Origin: Mesorhizobium sp. WSM4306
GTDB lineage: Bacteria; Pseudomonadota; Alphaproteobacteria; Rhizobiales; Rhizobiaceae
Direction of reading: 5' to 3'
Assembly (NCBI RefSeq): GCF_007003975.1
Contig: NZ_VFTC01000017.1
Span: forward strand, 1-64,000
DNA: 64,000 bases
The notes beneath the pieces were generated by a model. It saw only the letters and a program-made list of their open reading frames with translations. It made no database searches and had not been told where the DNA came from. Positions 53,935-63,496 of this stretch are shown here, one piece after another. Position 1 is the first letter of the stretch; every line of letters begins with the position of its first letter. The translations under genes were made by a program, and so were the position numbers.

Positions 53935-54085
53935 GGAGCGAATGGCACTACACCGCGCCGGGCAAGCCGATGCAAAATGGCTACGCGATTCCCTCAACGG
54001 CCGAATGCGAGACGAGCTGTTGAACGATGGCCTGTTCTTCGGCCTCGACCACGCCCGCAGTGCCACTGCCGAATGGAGGCAGGAC
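53935..54085 (+). pseudogene. IS3-family transposase OrfB fragment, left part
   Basis: Frames read 'WHYTAPGKPMQNGYA', then 'NGRMRDELLNDGLFFGLDHA', 'RSATAEWRQD', the DDE-domain end of IS3-family OrfB. The gene breaks at GCAGGAC (54079-54085) and resumes with TTCAACACCGTG at 55017. The catalytic N-terminal part is absent. Confidence 0.85.
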
Positions 54086-54129
54086 CTAAATCCTGTTCAT
54101 AACACTCATCTGTCTATGTCATTTGAGTG

Positions 54130-54660
54130 AATAGGTTTTGCTGATCTGGATGCGATCCCATGGGGTATTTTGGGTTTTGCCGCGCGCGATGAACGATGCG
54201 CTGAGCCGCCGGTTCGTCAAGCGTTGATCGGCTGAAGACCCATGGACCGTCCGGCAGAGGATGAACGCCTTCGATCGACGCGAGTCCACCGAAGGCGATG
54301 CAACGCGGCTCGCCATTGTCAAGCAGACCACGCCAGCAGGAATAGCGCGGAATGTTGTGCTTGGTTCCCGTGTAGCGGACCGTCAGCTCGCGGCCGCAGC
54401 GCCGGCAGCGGACAAGGTCGGCGAGCAGAGCGTCGCCATGCTTGGGCGCCCCGTGATGCCGGCTCGTGGGCACGTGGTCGCTCACCATCTTGCGGATCGC
54501 TTCCGCCTTTCCCAGCCGACGTAGCCTTCGTGTGCACCCGGAATCAGCGCCAGCATCTCGCGCCTTACGGCGGCTGCGCGAGCGAATGGCGGCATCTGCG
54601 CGGTCTGCGCGTCGTGCGGGTTGGAGAAGATCGAACTGATATGTCGTAGGCTGGCGCGGT
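54130..54660 (-). pseudogene. Serine recombinase C-terminal remnant with zinc ribbon
   Basis: Minus frames: 'EMLALIPGAHEGYVGWE' and, after a frameshift, 'MVSDHVPTSRHHGAPKHGDA', 'LLADLVRCRRCGRELTVRYT' (zinc-ribbon Cys pair), 'NIPRYSCWRGLLDNGEPRCI'. These match the middle and zinc-ribbon parts of large serine recombinases. The resolvase catalytic domain with its serine is missing. Its sequence is clearly different from the recombinase at 817-2880. Confidence 0.82.
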
Positions 54661-54990
54661 ATGGACCTCTCCCCGGTTCGCTTCGTGAGGACCCGATGCT
54701 GCGCCCGAATCCTCCAATTGCGATGGGGTGTGGGAATTGGCCGTCGGGTCCTGCAGCAGTGTCACCAAGACGCCAAGCGTTCTGGGATCGATATGTGGGG
54801 CAGGGCAATGCGCCACGCGGTGCAGACCGCGATCAAACATCCAGGCCGGAACTTCCAGCCACCGATCGGAGGCGTGGCGGGAGAGACTGCAGCGGAAAAC
54901 CTCCCGGTCGGCGTTCTCGATCACCTCATGAACGTGAACACAACGCCCGGCCCAAGGATGCCACGGATAAAGAAACTTGCGTTCCTCGGT
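54640..54990 (-). pseudogene. Small protein associated with the recombinase relic
   Basis: The minus strand reads 'FLYPWHPWAGRCVHVHEVIE', 'NADREVFRCSLSRHASDRWL', 'EVPAWMFDRGLHRV'. It resembles the DUF5372-like proteins I associate with rhizobial recombinase and IS clusters; the match is from memory and uncertain. It overlaps the recombinase remnant and has no good start, so it is treated as broken. Confidence 0.5.
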
Positions 54991-55016
54991 CCTGTGGGTG
55001 TTCTTTCCTGGTGTTG

Positions 55017-55155
55017 TTCAACACCGTGAGGCCGCATTCCTCGCTCGCTATTTGACCCCGGCGGTCTTCGCCGGAACCCTCGCCGCAACCGGCTCCGACG
55101 CTGCACTCAATGAAGGCTTCGCGCCTCCGCCCGTTGCTCAAACCGCGCCATAACA
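55017..55155 (+). pseudogene. IS3-family transposase OrfB fragment, right part
   Basis: Reads FNTVRPHSSLA, then in the next frame YLTPAVFAGTLAATGSDAAL and 'EGFASPPVAQTAP' to the TAA near 55153, the C-terminus of IS3-family OrfB. It continues the fragment ending at 54085. Confidence 0.85.
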
Positions 55156-55219
55156 GAAACGGCCGAGGCTAATCGCCACTGGTTGAAAGTTCAGTGGCAG
55201 GTCAGAGGGTCTGGCTCGA

Positions 55220-55950
55220 CGGCCTTAGCTTCAGGCTATCCGGCCAATCCCGGCGATCACCCAGCGACACGATGACTGACCAGTGCTCAGCGCCACCGCC
55301 GGAGCTGCAAAAAGAGTTGCGTATGATTGAGCGTTCGACCACGTTGCTGTCGATCTTGATATGGCCTCGTCCAGGATGCGCGAGAGGCGCTTCCCAGCGC
55401 GAGAGCGTGTAGGGGATCGCCGCTGTGAGCTTGGTCTTCTGACTGATTTGGCCGAGCTTCTCTAGCCGCCCTGGGTCCAGTGCCGTGATGGTTGAGCACT
55501 TTTTGCCTGCGTGCAGCAAGGCCTCGTTGGCCTCGGCTACGGATGTCATCCTCGATCTTTTAGAGTTCGCGGATCCTTCTTAGCGCCTCGATCGGGCGCG
55601 GCATGGCAGAAGGCGAGCGTGAAGCCGCTTTTCGTCGGCCAGCAAGCGATGGCCCGCTATAGCCGTCGACCTGCAAGTTCCGGTAGAGAGCCTGCGAGAT
55701 GAGCGATCGCACGCTGGGCCTTTTCGGTCCGGCGCATAGACATAAGACGCCCGGCGGTCCGCTCCCTCCCTAATCAGTCATCGCGGGCATAAATCCAGAG
55801 TAGGCCTGTCTTCGTCTTGCCGACCCCGGAACGAGCACCGGCGCGGTCGTCGCACGTCGGCGAAGAGTTTTGGCGAGGACTTCGGTTTTGCTAAAGCAAC
55901 CGTTCATGGACCAGACGTAGGTGCCAGTCCGGCGCGGCCGACTACCGGCG
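55220..55950 (-). pseudogene. tnpC: Decayed IS66 TnpC fragment
   Basis: The minus strand matches the copy at 3226-3950 in short blocks: 'QISQKTKLTAAIPYTLSRWE', 'IKIDSNVVERSI', 'GGAEHWSVIVSL', and nucleotide blocks up to about 55950. Many frameshifts and small deletions. Older and more decayed than the copy at the left end. Confidence 0.82.
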
Positions 55951-55959
55951 CTGCCAGCA

Positions 55960-56200
55960 GCCTGGGCAAGCGAACCAAATTGTAGCCCGCCAAGTTATGC
56001 CGCGCCCGCGGTGGCACATCCTCGCAGCTTGACCTTGGCCATGCCGTCTGAGGTCTTGACTGACCGAACCCTCCTCTGACCCCTTAGGGCAGTGCTGACT
56101 GAGATCATAGCCCGGATGGCGCTTCGTGCGGTCATCGATCGCTATACGCGAGGCTTGTTGCTTTCTGCTCAAATGGGCGTTGAAGGCAACGCGCGGCGTG
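55960..56200 (-). pseudogene. IS5/IS1182-type transposase C-terminal remnant
   Basis: The minus strand reads AFNAHLSRKQQASRIAIDDR, 'TKRHPGYDLSQ', and in shifted frames 'GLAKVKLRGCAT' and 'AGYNLVRLPRLL'-like sequence. These are the C-terminal blocks of IS5-type DDE transposases. Everything before is missing or unrecognisable. Confidence 0.65.
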
Positions 56201-56299
56201 ATCTTGCTCTTTGCAGGTCCTTGACTGGCGCGTCCTAGGCTTCGCCAGCGCCAGTCGATGCGCCGTCGCGGCGTCTGCGGTCCAACATAGCGAGAGCGG

Positions 56300-57040
56300 C
56301 ATCACGCTCGCCTGTGCCAGGCCTGGGTATGAAACTTTCCAGTCAAGCCGGATTGGCCAGCACCTGGGTGCATAACCAACCTGTTGTCGCGGCTTCATTA
56401 GCATGAGGTGCCCGGAAACGAAGATACGTATGGACCCCGCCCCGCTTTCCAATTGAGCCTAGGGGCTGCTGATTCCTTCTTCGCCAAGGGTCGTGAACGG
56501 CGTGATCGACCAATGGATTAGGTTGATGGGACGATGAGTGTCGCCTCGGTCGAGCAATGGTGGATGAAACTGCGATGACATGTCCGATAGGATCTCTGTA
56601 ATCGCCCTGCCTGACGCCCTGCCTTCAGGTTTTCGACATAAAATTTCACCTCGGTCACACCTGATCTTAATGTCGCCAGCGATCTAATCCAGTGTGCCAG
56701 GAATGAGGTACCGTACGGCCGCACTGCGAGAATGCCTTCTTCGCAAATCCCAGTCCTCGCCGTGACTGCTAGGTGCAATACTGCAAGCCAGCTGAACCAA
56801 TTGAGGATCTGTCCCCTCATCGAGGCGCGGATTGACTTGGATGACGACGGGTCCAGGCTTCGTCCACGGAGTTCAATGTTCGTTGGCCCAGCTGAGGCCG
56901 TGAGCTTGCAAGCAATTCTGTGACACGTTGACGATACGATCATGCTCGTCATTAGTCAGCAGGGTTGGTTGGACAATTCACCTCTCGGAAGAGGAAATGG
57001 GGTGGCCGGCCGAAGTCCGCCAGCGGCAATAGCAATGACC
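56300..57040. other. No gene recognised
   Basis: The longest frame (minus, 56518-56952) has no family resemblance I can name. The region separates the IS relics from a citE-like scrap. Confidence 0.4.
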
Positions 57041-57059
57041 TCCTTTCCCATCTTGTTAG

Positions 57060-57436
57060 CGCCGCTGGTTGCAATGGCGCTTGGTACTGAAGACTTCAGT
57101 GCAGCTGTTGGCGGTGCCCCAGAACTCGACCTGCTTTTGACGCCGAACCTTTCCGTTCTGTTCCCCATGCGGCAGTCTCGGCTCGATAGGAAGCATCGGC
57201 GATTCTTAGACAATGATAACTTCGTGGGGCCGCAGGCGATCCATTTAAACATCGATGGGGCTTTTCACCAAGCGCACAAGAACTCGAGGGACCCGTCGTG
57301 TCCTCGCGGCGAAAAAGATGCGACGGCGCAAGGCAAAGGCGCGTTCACATTGGACGGGAAGATGGTCGATCTACCGGTTATTCGAAGGGTCCGAGAAATC
57401 ATCTCCATGGATCAGGGCGCCGAGTTGGCCGGTTGA
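57060..57436 (+). pseudogene. Partial duplicate of the CitE-like lyase gene
   Basis: Reads LVAMALGTEDFSAAVGGAPE, 'LDLLLTPNLSVLF', then decayed stretches, and 'GAFTLDGKMVDLPVIRRVRE', matching the second half of the lyase at 53043-53909 ('VAMALGPEDFSAAVGGAPGF', 'FSLNGKMIDPPVVRRAHE'). The first half is absent and the middle is deleted and shifted. Confidence 0.88.
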
Positions 57437-57603
57437 AGCCTCGGCGGGTTGGGTCCATTCTGGACACATAGGTTACGGTTTTGGTCAAACCACACTGAGA
57501 TGACACGACAGTTAGGCGTCATGTCGCTCTGCAATTATTGCTGTCGCGCCATCACATTTCGAGATAGATTACATCATTGCAGTCCGCCCTCGGAAGAGTA
57601 CCC

Positions 57604-58530
57604 GTGGAAATCAGGCAGTTAAGATACTTTGTTGGCGTGGTCGAAGCAGGCAGTTTCACGAAGGCCGCTGGCTTTCTGAATGTCGCCCAGAGTGCGCTGA
57701 GTCTGCATGTGCGCCAATTGGAGGAAGGCTTCGGCACTCAGCTGCTGATACGCGACAGGACCGGCGTGAGCGTGACGGCGTCAGGAGCCAAACTCCTGGA
57801 GCGGGCGCGGGCGATTCTCAAAGAAATTCGAATTACCGAGGTGGAATTGACCAACACAGCCGCTTCCCCCGCCGGGGAGGTGACTATTGGCATTCCGTCT
57901 GGAGCTGCTCGCGTCCTGAGCGGTCCGCTGCTTGAGACGGTAAGACACGAACTGCCCAAGGTGTCCCTCAAGATGGTCGAGGGTATGACGGGACCGCTAG
58001 AGGAATGGATGGCGGCTGGACGCTTCAATCTGGCGGTTCTGTACCGCACTGCGGACAGTGTGGGGCGAATGACTGTGCTAGCGCGCGAAGACCTTTGTCT
58101 GGTGGTTCCGTCCGGCGAGCCACCGTTTGAAGATGCGATATCTCTGGCCGACCTGCATGCATTCCCCCTGGCGGTTCCCATGCGCAACAACAATGTCAGG
58201 CGTTCGGTGGCTGATGTCGTCGCACAACACGGTTGCGCGATGGACGTCAAGTTTGAAGTGGACTCGCTCTCAACGATCATCAACATGGTCGTAGAGGGAA
58301 AAGCGCATTCTATTCTCGCCCCGTCTGCCGTTCAGAAAGAAGCCTCTCAAGGGCTGGTCCGGACGGTCAAGATAGTCGATCCGGTAATTACCCGCTCCGT
58401 GGTGCTTGCTGTAAATCCCAAAGATGAGCGTTCTGCGGCCGTTTCTGCGGTCCGCAAGCTCATTCCGAAGGTCGCCAGAGAATTGATTGAGAGCCGGGGC
58501 TGGGTAGCATCGGCTCCTGACGCGACCTGA
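57604..58530 (+). CDS. LysR-family transcriptional regulator
   Basis: About 308 residues from GTG 57604 (VEIRQLRYFVGVVEAGSFTK), preceded by GGAAGAG. The winged helix-turn-helix ('AAGFLNVAQSALSLHVRQLE', about 18-40) and the two-lobed effector domain ('GEVTIGIPSGAARVLSGPLL', 'DLCLVVPSGEPPFEDAISLA') are complete. The pattern recalls the Nac/Cbl-like subgroup. It lies upstream of, and in the same direction as, the aldehyde dehydrogenase and mesaconase genes and may control them. Confidence 0.94.
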   Translation: MEIRQLRYFVGVVEAGSFTKAAGFLNVAQSALSLHVRQLEEGFGTQLLIRDRTGVSVTASGAKLLERARAILKEIRITEVELTNTAASPAGEVTIGIPSGAARVLSGPLLETVRHELPKVSLKMVEGMTGPLEEWMAAGRFNLAVLYRTADSVGRMTVLAREDLCLVVPSGEPPFEDAISLADLHAFPLAVPMRNNNVRRSVADVVAQHGCAMDVKFEVDSLSTIINMVVEGKAHSILAPSAVQKEASQGLVRTVKIVDPVITRSVVLAVNPKDERSAAVSAVRKLIPKVARELIESRGWVASAPDAT

Positions 58531-58723
58531 GAACCATCGATCTGTAAACAACGGCATGACTTCCTTCCTGTCGGAACAGATCGATCTGGATTCCAGATGG
58601 ATTTAGGCACTAATCGATATTTGACCCGCTGCGACCATCGCGATGAAACTGGCTCAAGCGAGCTCAGCGGCTTCGAAAATTGAAACGGCGCTCGCATGGC
58701 CAGAATCACAAGTGGAGCCCGCG

Positions 58724-60157
58724 ATGTCCCACGCCAGGAGCTACGAGCTCTTCATTAATGGCAAATGGCGAGCCGGTGGTAGCCGAGCCACTTTGCCGGT
58801 GATCAACCCGGCGACGGAGAAGGTATTTGCCTCAGTGGCCTCGGCTACGGTTCCAGACTTGGATGAAGCTCTTGCTTCGGCAGAACGCAGCCGCAAGGCG
58901 TGGTCCTCACGCCCCGCCAAAGAGCGTGGCGAGATCCTCGTCTCTGCCGCCAGCAATCTGGCTGAGAAAGCTGGCGCCGCAGCCAGGGACCTGTCGTCCG
59001 AACAGGGAAAGACGATTGCCGAAGCAACAGGAGAGTACGCGCGCGCAGTCGAAACGCTGGAATGGAATGGCCGGCATGCCGATGAGTTGTCGACCCCGAT
59101 TCCGTTGGGTCCGAACAGGATGATCGTCCCGGAGGCCCTCGGTGTCGTCGCTGCCTTTACGCCGTGGAACTATCCAGCCGTTCTCATCGCCCGCAAGCTC
59201 GCCCCCGCGCTGGCGGCAGGCTGCCCGGTGATCCTCAAAGGGGCCGAAGAGACGCCAAGCGTGGCTGTCCATGTCGTGGAATCTTTGCGTCAAGCAGGGA
59301 TACCGGAAGGCGTGGTCAACCTGGTGTTCGGTGTTCCTGTGCATATATCACGGCATCTGCTCAGTTCGCCAATTGTCAAAGTCTTGACGTTCACGGGGTC
59401 GACCGCTGTTGGGAAACAGCTGGCCACACTGGCCGCGAATAATCTGCAGCGCTGCATCCTTGAGCTCGGTGGACATTCCCCGGTTATTGTGTGCGAAGAT
59501 GCCGACCTGGCAACGGCGATACCGGCTATTTCGGAATACAAATTCGAGTGCGCGGGCCAGAGTTGTAATGCGCCCAGCAGGATTCTTGTCGCCCGATCCC
59601 GCTATGAGGAATTCCTGTTCCGGATGACGGAGGCGGTCCGAAAAATCAGGATCGGTCCACCGGATGACCCTGCAACGCAGATGGGTCCCATGGCAAACGC
59701 GCGGCGAATCGAGGCCATGCAACGCCTGACCAAAGATGCGGTAGAGGGCGGCGCCCAAATCGAGACCGGTGGCATCCCCCTTGACCGACCGGGGTTTTAC
59801 TGGCCGCCAACCATCCTGACTGGCGTACCGAAGGAAGCGAGAGTGCTTCATGAAGAGCCGTTCGGACCAATTCTCACCGTGGCTCCTTTCGATACGATCG
59901 AAGAGGCGATCGATGAAGCCAACGCCACGGAGTACGGTCTGGCCGCCTACTTGTTTACTGGCGCGGCCGATACGCAACAGAGGCTTGTGGGCGGTCTTTC
60001 TGCGGGCGCTGTTAGTGTGAATTACCTGAAAGGGGTTTCCGCTGATGCCCCTTATGGAGGAGTCAAACAAAGCGGCTATGGATATGAAGGCGGCGAGCAG
60101 GGGGTGCGAAGCTTCCAGATTCTGAAAATGGTCAATGGCCTCGGTTCATTTGGATAA
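58724..60157 (+). CDS. Aldehyde dehydrogenase (NAD(P)-dependent)
   Basis: About 477 residues from ATG 58724 (MSHARSYELFINGKWRAGGS), with GTGGAG upstream; the frame opens at 58643. Motifs: 'FTPWNYPAVLIARKLAPALA', 'CPVILKGAEETPSVAVHVVE', 'FTGSTAVGKQLATLA', catalytic Glu 'CILELGGHSPVIVCEDAD', catalytic Cys 'FECAGQSCNAPSRILVARSR', and 'LHEEPFGPILTVAPF'. It resembles succinate-semialdehyde dehydrogenase-like enzymes. The mesaconase gene starts 27 bases downstream, so they likely share an mRNA. Its aldehyde is unknown. Confidence 0.93.
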   Translation: MSHARSYELFINGKWRAGGSRATLPVINPATEKVFASVASATVPDLDEALASAERSRKAWSSRPAKERGEILVSAASNLAEKAGAAARDLSSEQGKTIAEATGEYARAVETLEWNGRHADELSTPIPLGPNRMIVPEALGVVAAFTPWNYPAVLIARKLAPALAAGCPVILKGAEETPSVAVHVVESLRQAGIPEGVVNLVFGVPVHISRHLLSSPIVKVLTFTGSTAVGKQLATLAANNLQRCILELGGHSPVIVCEDADLATAIPAISEYKFECAGQSCNAPSRILVARSRYEEFLFRMTEAVRKIRIGPPDDPATQMGPMANARRIEAMQRLTKDAVEGGAQIETGGIPLDRPGFYWPPTILTGVPKEARVLHEEPFGPILTVAPFDTIEEAIDEANATEYGLAAYLFTGAADTQQRLVGGLSAGAVSVNYLKGVSADAPYGGVKQSGYGYEGGEQGVRSFQILKMVNGLGSFG

Positions 60158-60184
60158 AATCCGGTGGGAAACAGAACACGGACC

Positions 60185-61708
60185 ATGGCCGGTAGCGACA
60201 TCACAAGGAGCGTCGCCGACGCCCTTCAGTACATCTCGTACTATCATCCTCCAGATTATATCCGGTCTCTTTCTCACGCATACACGCGAGAACAGAGCCC
60301 GTCGGCGAAGAATGCCATAGGTCAGATTCTGCTGAACTCCCGCATGGCGGCCTTTGGGCGGCGCCCGATTTGTCAGGACACCGGACTTGTGGTTGTCTTC
60401 GCAAAGGTCGGCATGGATGCCCGCATTAAGTCAACAGCCAGTTTCGCGGATCTTGTGAATGAGGGCGTACGTCAAGCCTATCTCGATCCGGACAATCCCC
60501 TTCGGGCATCGATCGTTGCGGATCCCCTCGCTAGACGGGTCAACACCCGCGACAACACACCGGCAGTTGTCCATGTCGACCTGGTGCAAGGTAACCAGAT
60601 TGAGATCACCATCGCCGCGAAAGGCGGCGGGTCGGAGAACAAGGCACGTTTTACCACCCTCAATCCCACCGCCTCCGTTTCCGACTGGGTGGTCAATACC
60701 GTTTCGACCCTTGGCAGCGGGTGGTGTCCACCTGGACTGATCTCTGTCGGCATCGGTGGTAGCGCTGAAAAGGCGATGCTGCTGGCCAAGGAGGCCATGA
60801 ACGAGCCCATAGATATGGCGGAACTGATCGCAAGGGGGGCGTCAAGCGCAGAAGAGGGGCTGCGGATTGAGCTTTATGAGCGGATCAACGCGCTTGGTAT
60901 CGGCGCCCAAGGCCTTGGTGGTCTGACGACAGTCGTTGACGTCAAGGTTGCGACCTATCCTACTCATGCAGCGTCCAAGCCTGTGGCGCTCATCCCGCAA
61001 TGCGCCGCCAACCGGCACCTGAAGTTTACTTTGGACGGCTCTGGACCCATCAGCCTCCAGCCGCCCGATTTGCGCGAATGGCCCGACATCGGAGCCGACG
61101 AATTGAACCCAGCCGGCGTCCGGCGGGTCAATTTAGATACGCTTACGAAGGAAGAGACGGCATCGTGGCGCTGCGGTGAAACGCTCCTGCTTTCTGGAAA
61201 GATGCTGACGGGCCGTGACGCTGCCCACAAACGAATGGTCGAACTGATTGATGCCGGCAAGCCGCTCCCAGTCGATCTGAGGGGCCGCGTGATCTACTAC
61301 GTCGGTCCCGTCCGGGCAGTGAGGAATGAAGTCGTTGGACCCGCCGGTCCAACAACCTCCAGCCGCTTGGACGATTTTACGGACAAGGTGCTCGCCGAAA
61401 CCGGCCTTTTCGCGATGGTGGGCAAAGCGGAGAGGGGACCGGCGGCCATCGCGTCGATTGTAAGACACAGAACGCCATACCTTGCTGCAGTGGGTGGCGC
61501 TGCGTACCTGATTTCAAAGTCGATTAAGGCGGCGCGGATTGTCGCCTTTGAAGACCTGGGCATGGAAGCCATCTATGAATTCGATGTGCAGGACATGCCC
61601 GTCGTCATGGCTGTCGATGTTGAGGGAAACTCCATTCACAATTCCGGGCCTCTTGAGTGGCGTAAGCGTATGGCAGCCGACAGCATCGCACGCAACATCG
61701 GTGTTTGA
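60185..61708 (+). CDS. Class I (iron-sulfur) fumarase/mesaconase
   Basis: About 507 residues from ATG 60185; GTG 60164 is possible. It fuses the alpha (residues about 1-285) and beta (about 300-507) parts of class I hydro-lyases. Candidate cluster-binding Cys: 'RRPICQDTGLVVVFAKVG', 'SGWCPPGLISVGIGGSAEKA' and 'ALIPQCAANRHLKFTLDGSG'. The beta part has 'RDAAHKRMVELIDAGKPLP', 'GPAGPTTSSRLDDFTDKVLA' and 'YLAAVGGAAYLISKSIKAAR'. Such enzymes hydrate fumarate to malate; close relatives hydrate mesaconate to (S)-citramalate. Near methylaspartate ammonia-lyase and a CitE-type lyase, mesaconase is the likelier role. Confidence 0.92.
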   Translation: MAGSDITRSVADALQYISYYHPPDYIRSLSHAYTREQSPSAKNAIGQILLNSRMAAFGRRPICQDTGLVVVFAKVGMDARIKSTASFADLVNEGVRQAYLDPDNPLRASIVADPLARRVNTRDNTPAVVHVDLVQGNQIEITIAAKGGGSENKARFTTLNPTASVSDWVVNTVSTLGSGWCPPGLISVGIGGSAEKAMLLAKEAMNEPIDMAELIARGASSAEEGLRIELYERINALGIGAQGLGGLTTVVDVKVATYPTHAASKPVALIPQCAANRHLKFTLDGSGPISLQPPDLREWPDIGADELNPAGVRRVNLDTLTKEETASWRCGETLLLSGKMLTGRDAAHKRMVELIDAGKPLPVDLRGRVIYYVGPVRAVRNEVVGPAGPTTSSRLDDFTDKVLAETGLFAMVGKAERGPAAIASIVRHRTPYLAAVGGAAYLISKSIKAARIVAFEDLGMEAIYEFDVQDMPVVMAVDVEGNSIHNSGPLEWRKRMAADSIARNIGV

Positions 61709-62201
61709 GTCTTTCCGGTTGGGCGATTTCGGCCAGACCCGAGCGCCAAATTATCGGGCAAGCCATAAGACGAGCGGCATTTGCGGTGCCCTGCGCCTCG
61801 GCGAGCCGGCCAAGCAAGGCCTTCAATTCACCCTAATAGTTGAATGTGCGAGTGAATACTGCATTGAGTATGCCGTCCATGCGATCGAGGGTCGAATGCA
61901 GTCGCGCGTCTATCAAGTACGGCAGCGAGATTCAAGAAAATCGGTTATCTATTTATCATGGTCTCCGCCGCCGCCGACTATTCTCTCCAGCTGCACCATT
62001 GCCCCGTTGGGCGTTGGGGCGATAGCCAAATTACTTCTGCAGCTTTTCTCAGCGGATCGCTCACCCTCAGCTGATTTTCGTACCCCATTCTGGCACATCT
62101 CGGGCCTGGAACGGATGCCTTCCACTGCTACATTCGCTCGTTTCAATTGATGATAGAATTGATCGGCACACAACGCGATGTCATCGCTGAGAGCATAGGT
62201 T
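61709..62201. other. Noncoding region before the second lrp-like gene
   Basis: No gene recognised. GCTACATTC at about 62129-62137, 65 bp before the start codon, resembles the TACATT element near the first lrp-like gene. Confidence 0.4.
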
Positions 62202-62699
62202 ATGAAGTCGAAACCCGATCCCGTGCAACTCGACAGTTGGGACCTGCGGATCCTCTCCGAAATTCAGGCAGACGGTCGGATTTCAAAAAGTGAGCTTGCA
62301 AAACGAGTTCATCTTTCGGCGTCCGCCTGTTCGGAGCGGCTCCGAGCACTCAAGGCCGCGGGGATTATTGAGGGATTTTATGCGCGGCTGAGTCCTGCCC
62401 TCATCGGCGGCATGATCTTTGTGATGGTGGAGGTCGTGCTGGATCGTCATCGTCTTGAGGACCAACGACACTTCGAAACTGCTATCCAAGACATTCCGGA
62501 AATCCTGGACTGCTGGGCAATTGGGGGGCGCGTGGATTATCTGATGCGGGTCGCATCTCGTTCTATGGCCGCCTATCAGGATTTCATGGAGGGACTGCTG
62601 CAGGCAGGCTTGGGGATTGATCAATACTATAGCCTTGTCGTCACGAAACCAGTGAAGTCCAATTCACCGATACCTTTGTCCGCCCTGAGGCAACGGTAA
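62202..62699 (+). CDS. Lrp/AsnC family transcriptional regulator
   Basis: 165 residues. Helix-turn-helix: 'LDSWDLRILSEIQADGRISK', 'ELAKRVHLSASACSERLRAL'; RAM domain: 'IFVMVEVVLDRHRLEDQRHF', 'IPEILDCWAIGGRVDYLMRV', 'IDQYYSLVVTKPVKSNS'. It is at the downstream end of the methylaspartate/mesaconate group and may respond to one of its amino acids. Distinct from the regulator at 14261. Confidence 0.94.
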   Translation: MKSKPDPVQLDSWDLRILSEIQADGRISKSELAKRVHLSASACSERLRALKAAGIIEGFYARLSPALIGGMIFVMVEVVLDRHRLEDQRHFETAIQDIPEILDCWAIGGRVDYLMRVASRSMAAYQDFMEGLLQAGLGIDQYYSLVVTKPVKSNSPIPLSALRQR

Positions 62700-63496
62700 C
62701 CCAAAAGCTAAGTTTCAACGGCGTTTGGCACGGATCCCGTAGATTCGTCGGCAAAAGGCACCCATTCCGACGAAACTCAAGGGACATTTGCGGTATACTA
62801 ATTGCTGGAAAAAGGTGGCCGAGCGCTATCCGCCAGTTGATCGCGAGCAAGGACGATGCGCTTGAGCAATCTGGAACCGATCTATTCCAGGAGAGGATCG
62901 AAGCAGCCATCGGACGCACTTGCCCAGCACGGTTACGGCGAGAAGCCAAACCGGATCGTGCCTGGTTGAGGAGGCGTCCATATCTAAGATGCGAAGTGCC
63001 GAAAAATGCCTCTACCGCTACTTCAAGGGGGGAACTTTCGCCCTGGATTGGCGATCAGTGGCGATTGAGCTTAGTCGCGGTCAGCGCATCCGTGTAGGGG
63101 GCGAAATCTACAGCGAGGGTTTGGCAAGCCGACGGGTAGCGGGAGTGCAAGCTGGCCCGCTCGGCCTTGGCGACCAACCCGGCCCTCGACGCCTGCGGAC
63201 ATTCGGAGATCGCGTTTTTACGTCCTAAGTTCGTTGCTGTTCGAGATTAGGAGATCGTCTGTCCTGTTTGACATTGCTGGTCTCCGCAGCCTTCTAAGCG
63301 AGGAGCATGGCTGTGCCGGGATCGCGTAGGTGGGTGACAAGGCCGGTCACTCCTGCCACCCGACGTGGTCTTTGAGAAGGTGGAGGTTGCGCTACCGGCT
63401 GGAGAGCATGGTGCCAGTTTTCACAAGACAAGGGTCGCTTAATCGAATGGGCGTCAAGTTCATAGATTGCGAACAGATCATGGGGGGATTTGAATA
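62700..63496. other. About 800 bp without a recognised gene
   Basis: Short frames only. A 27-codon frame beginning near 63410 ends with TAG overlapping the GTG start of the next gene (TAGTG), which could be the tail of a lost upstream gene or chance. Confidence 0.4.

Larger units (their letters stand above)
54086..55016 (-). mobile_element. Decayed serine-recombinase element inside the IS3 OrfB gene
   Basis: Removing 54086-55016 joins GCAGGAC to TTCAACACC and restores 'AEWRQD-FNTVRPHSSLA'. The insert contains, on the minus strand, a small accessory-like ORF and the C-terminal part of a serine recombinase. The recombinase catalytic domain is gone, so this is a relic. Same theme as 791-3229: an insertion into a transposase gene without target duplication. 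Confidence 0.7.

Noticed and set aside
56518..56952. 144-codon minus-strand frame
   Set aside because: No recognisable motif, no supported start, and it lies among relic sequence.
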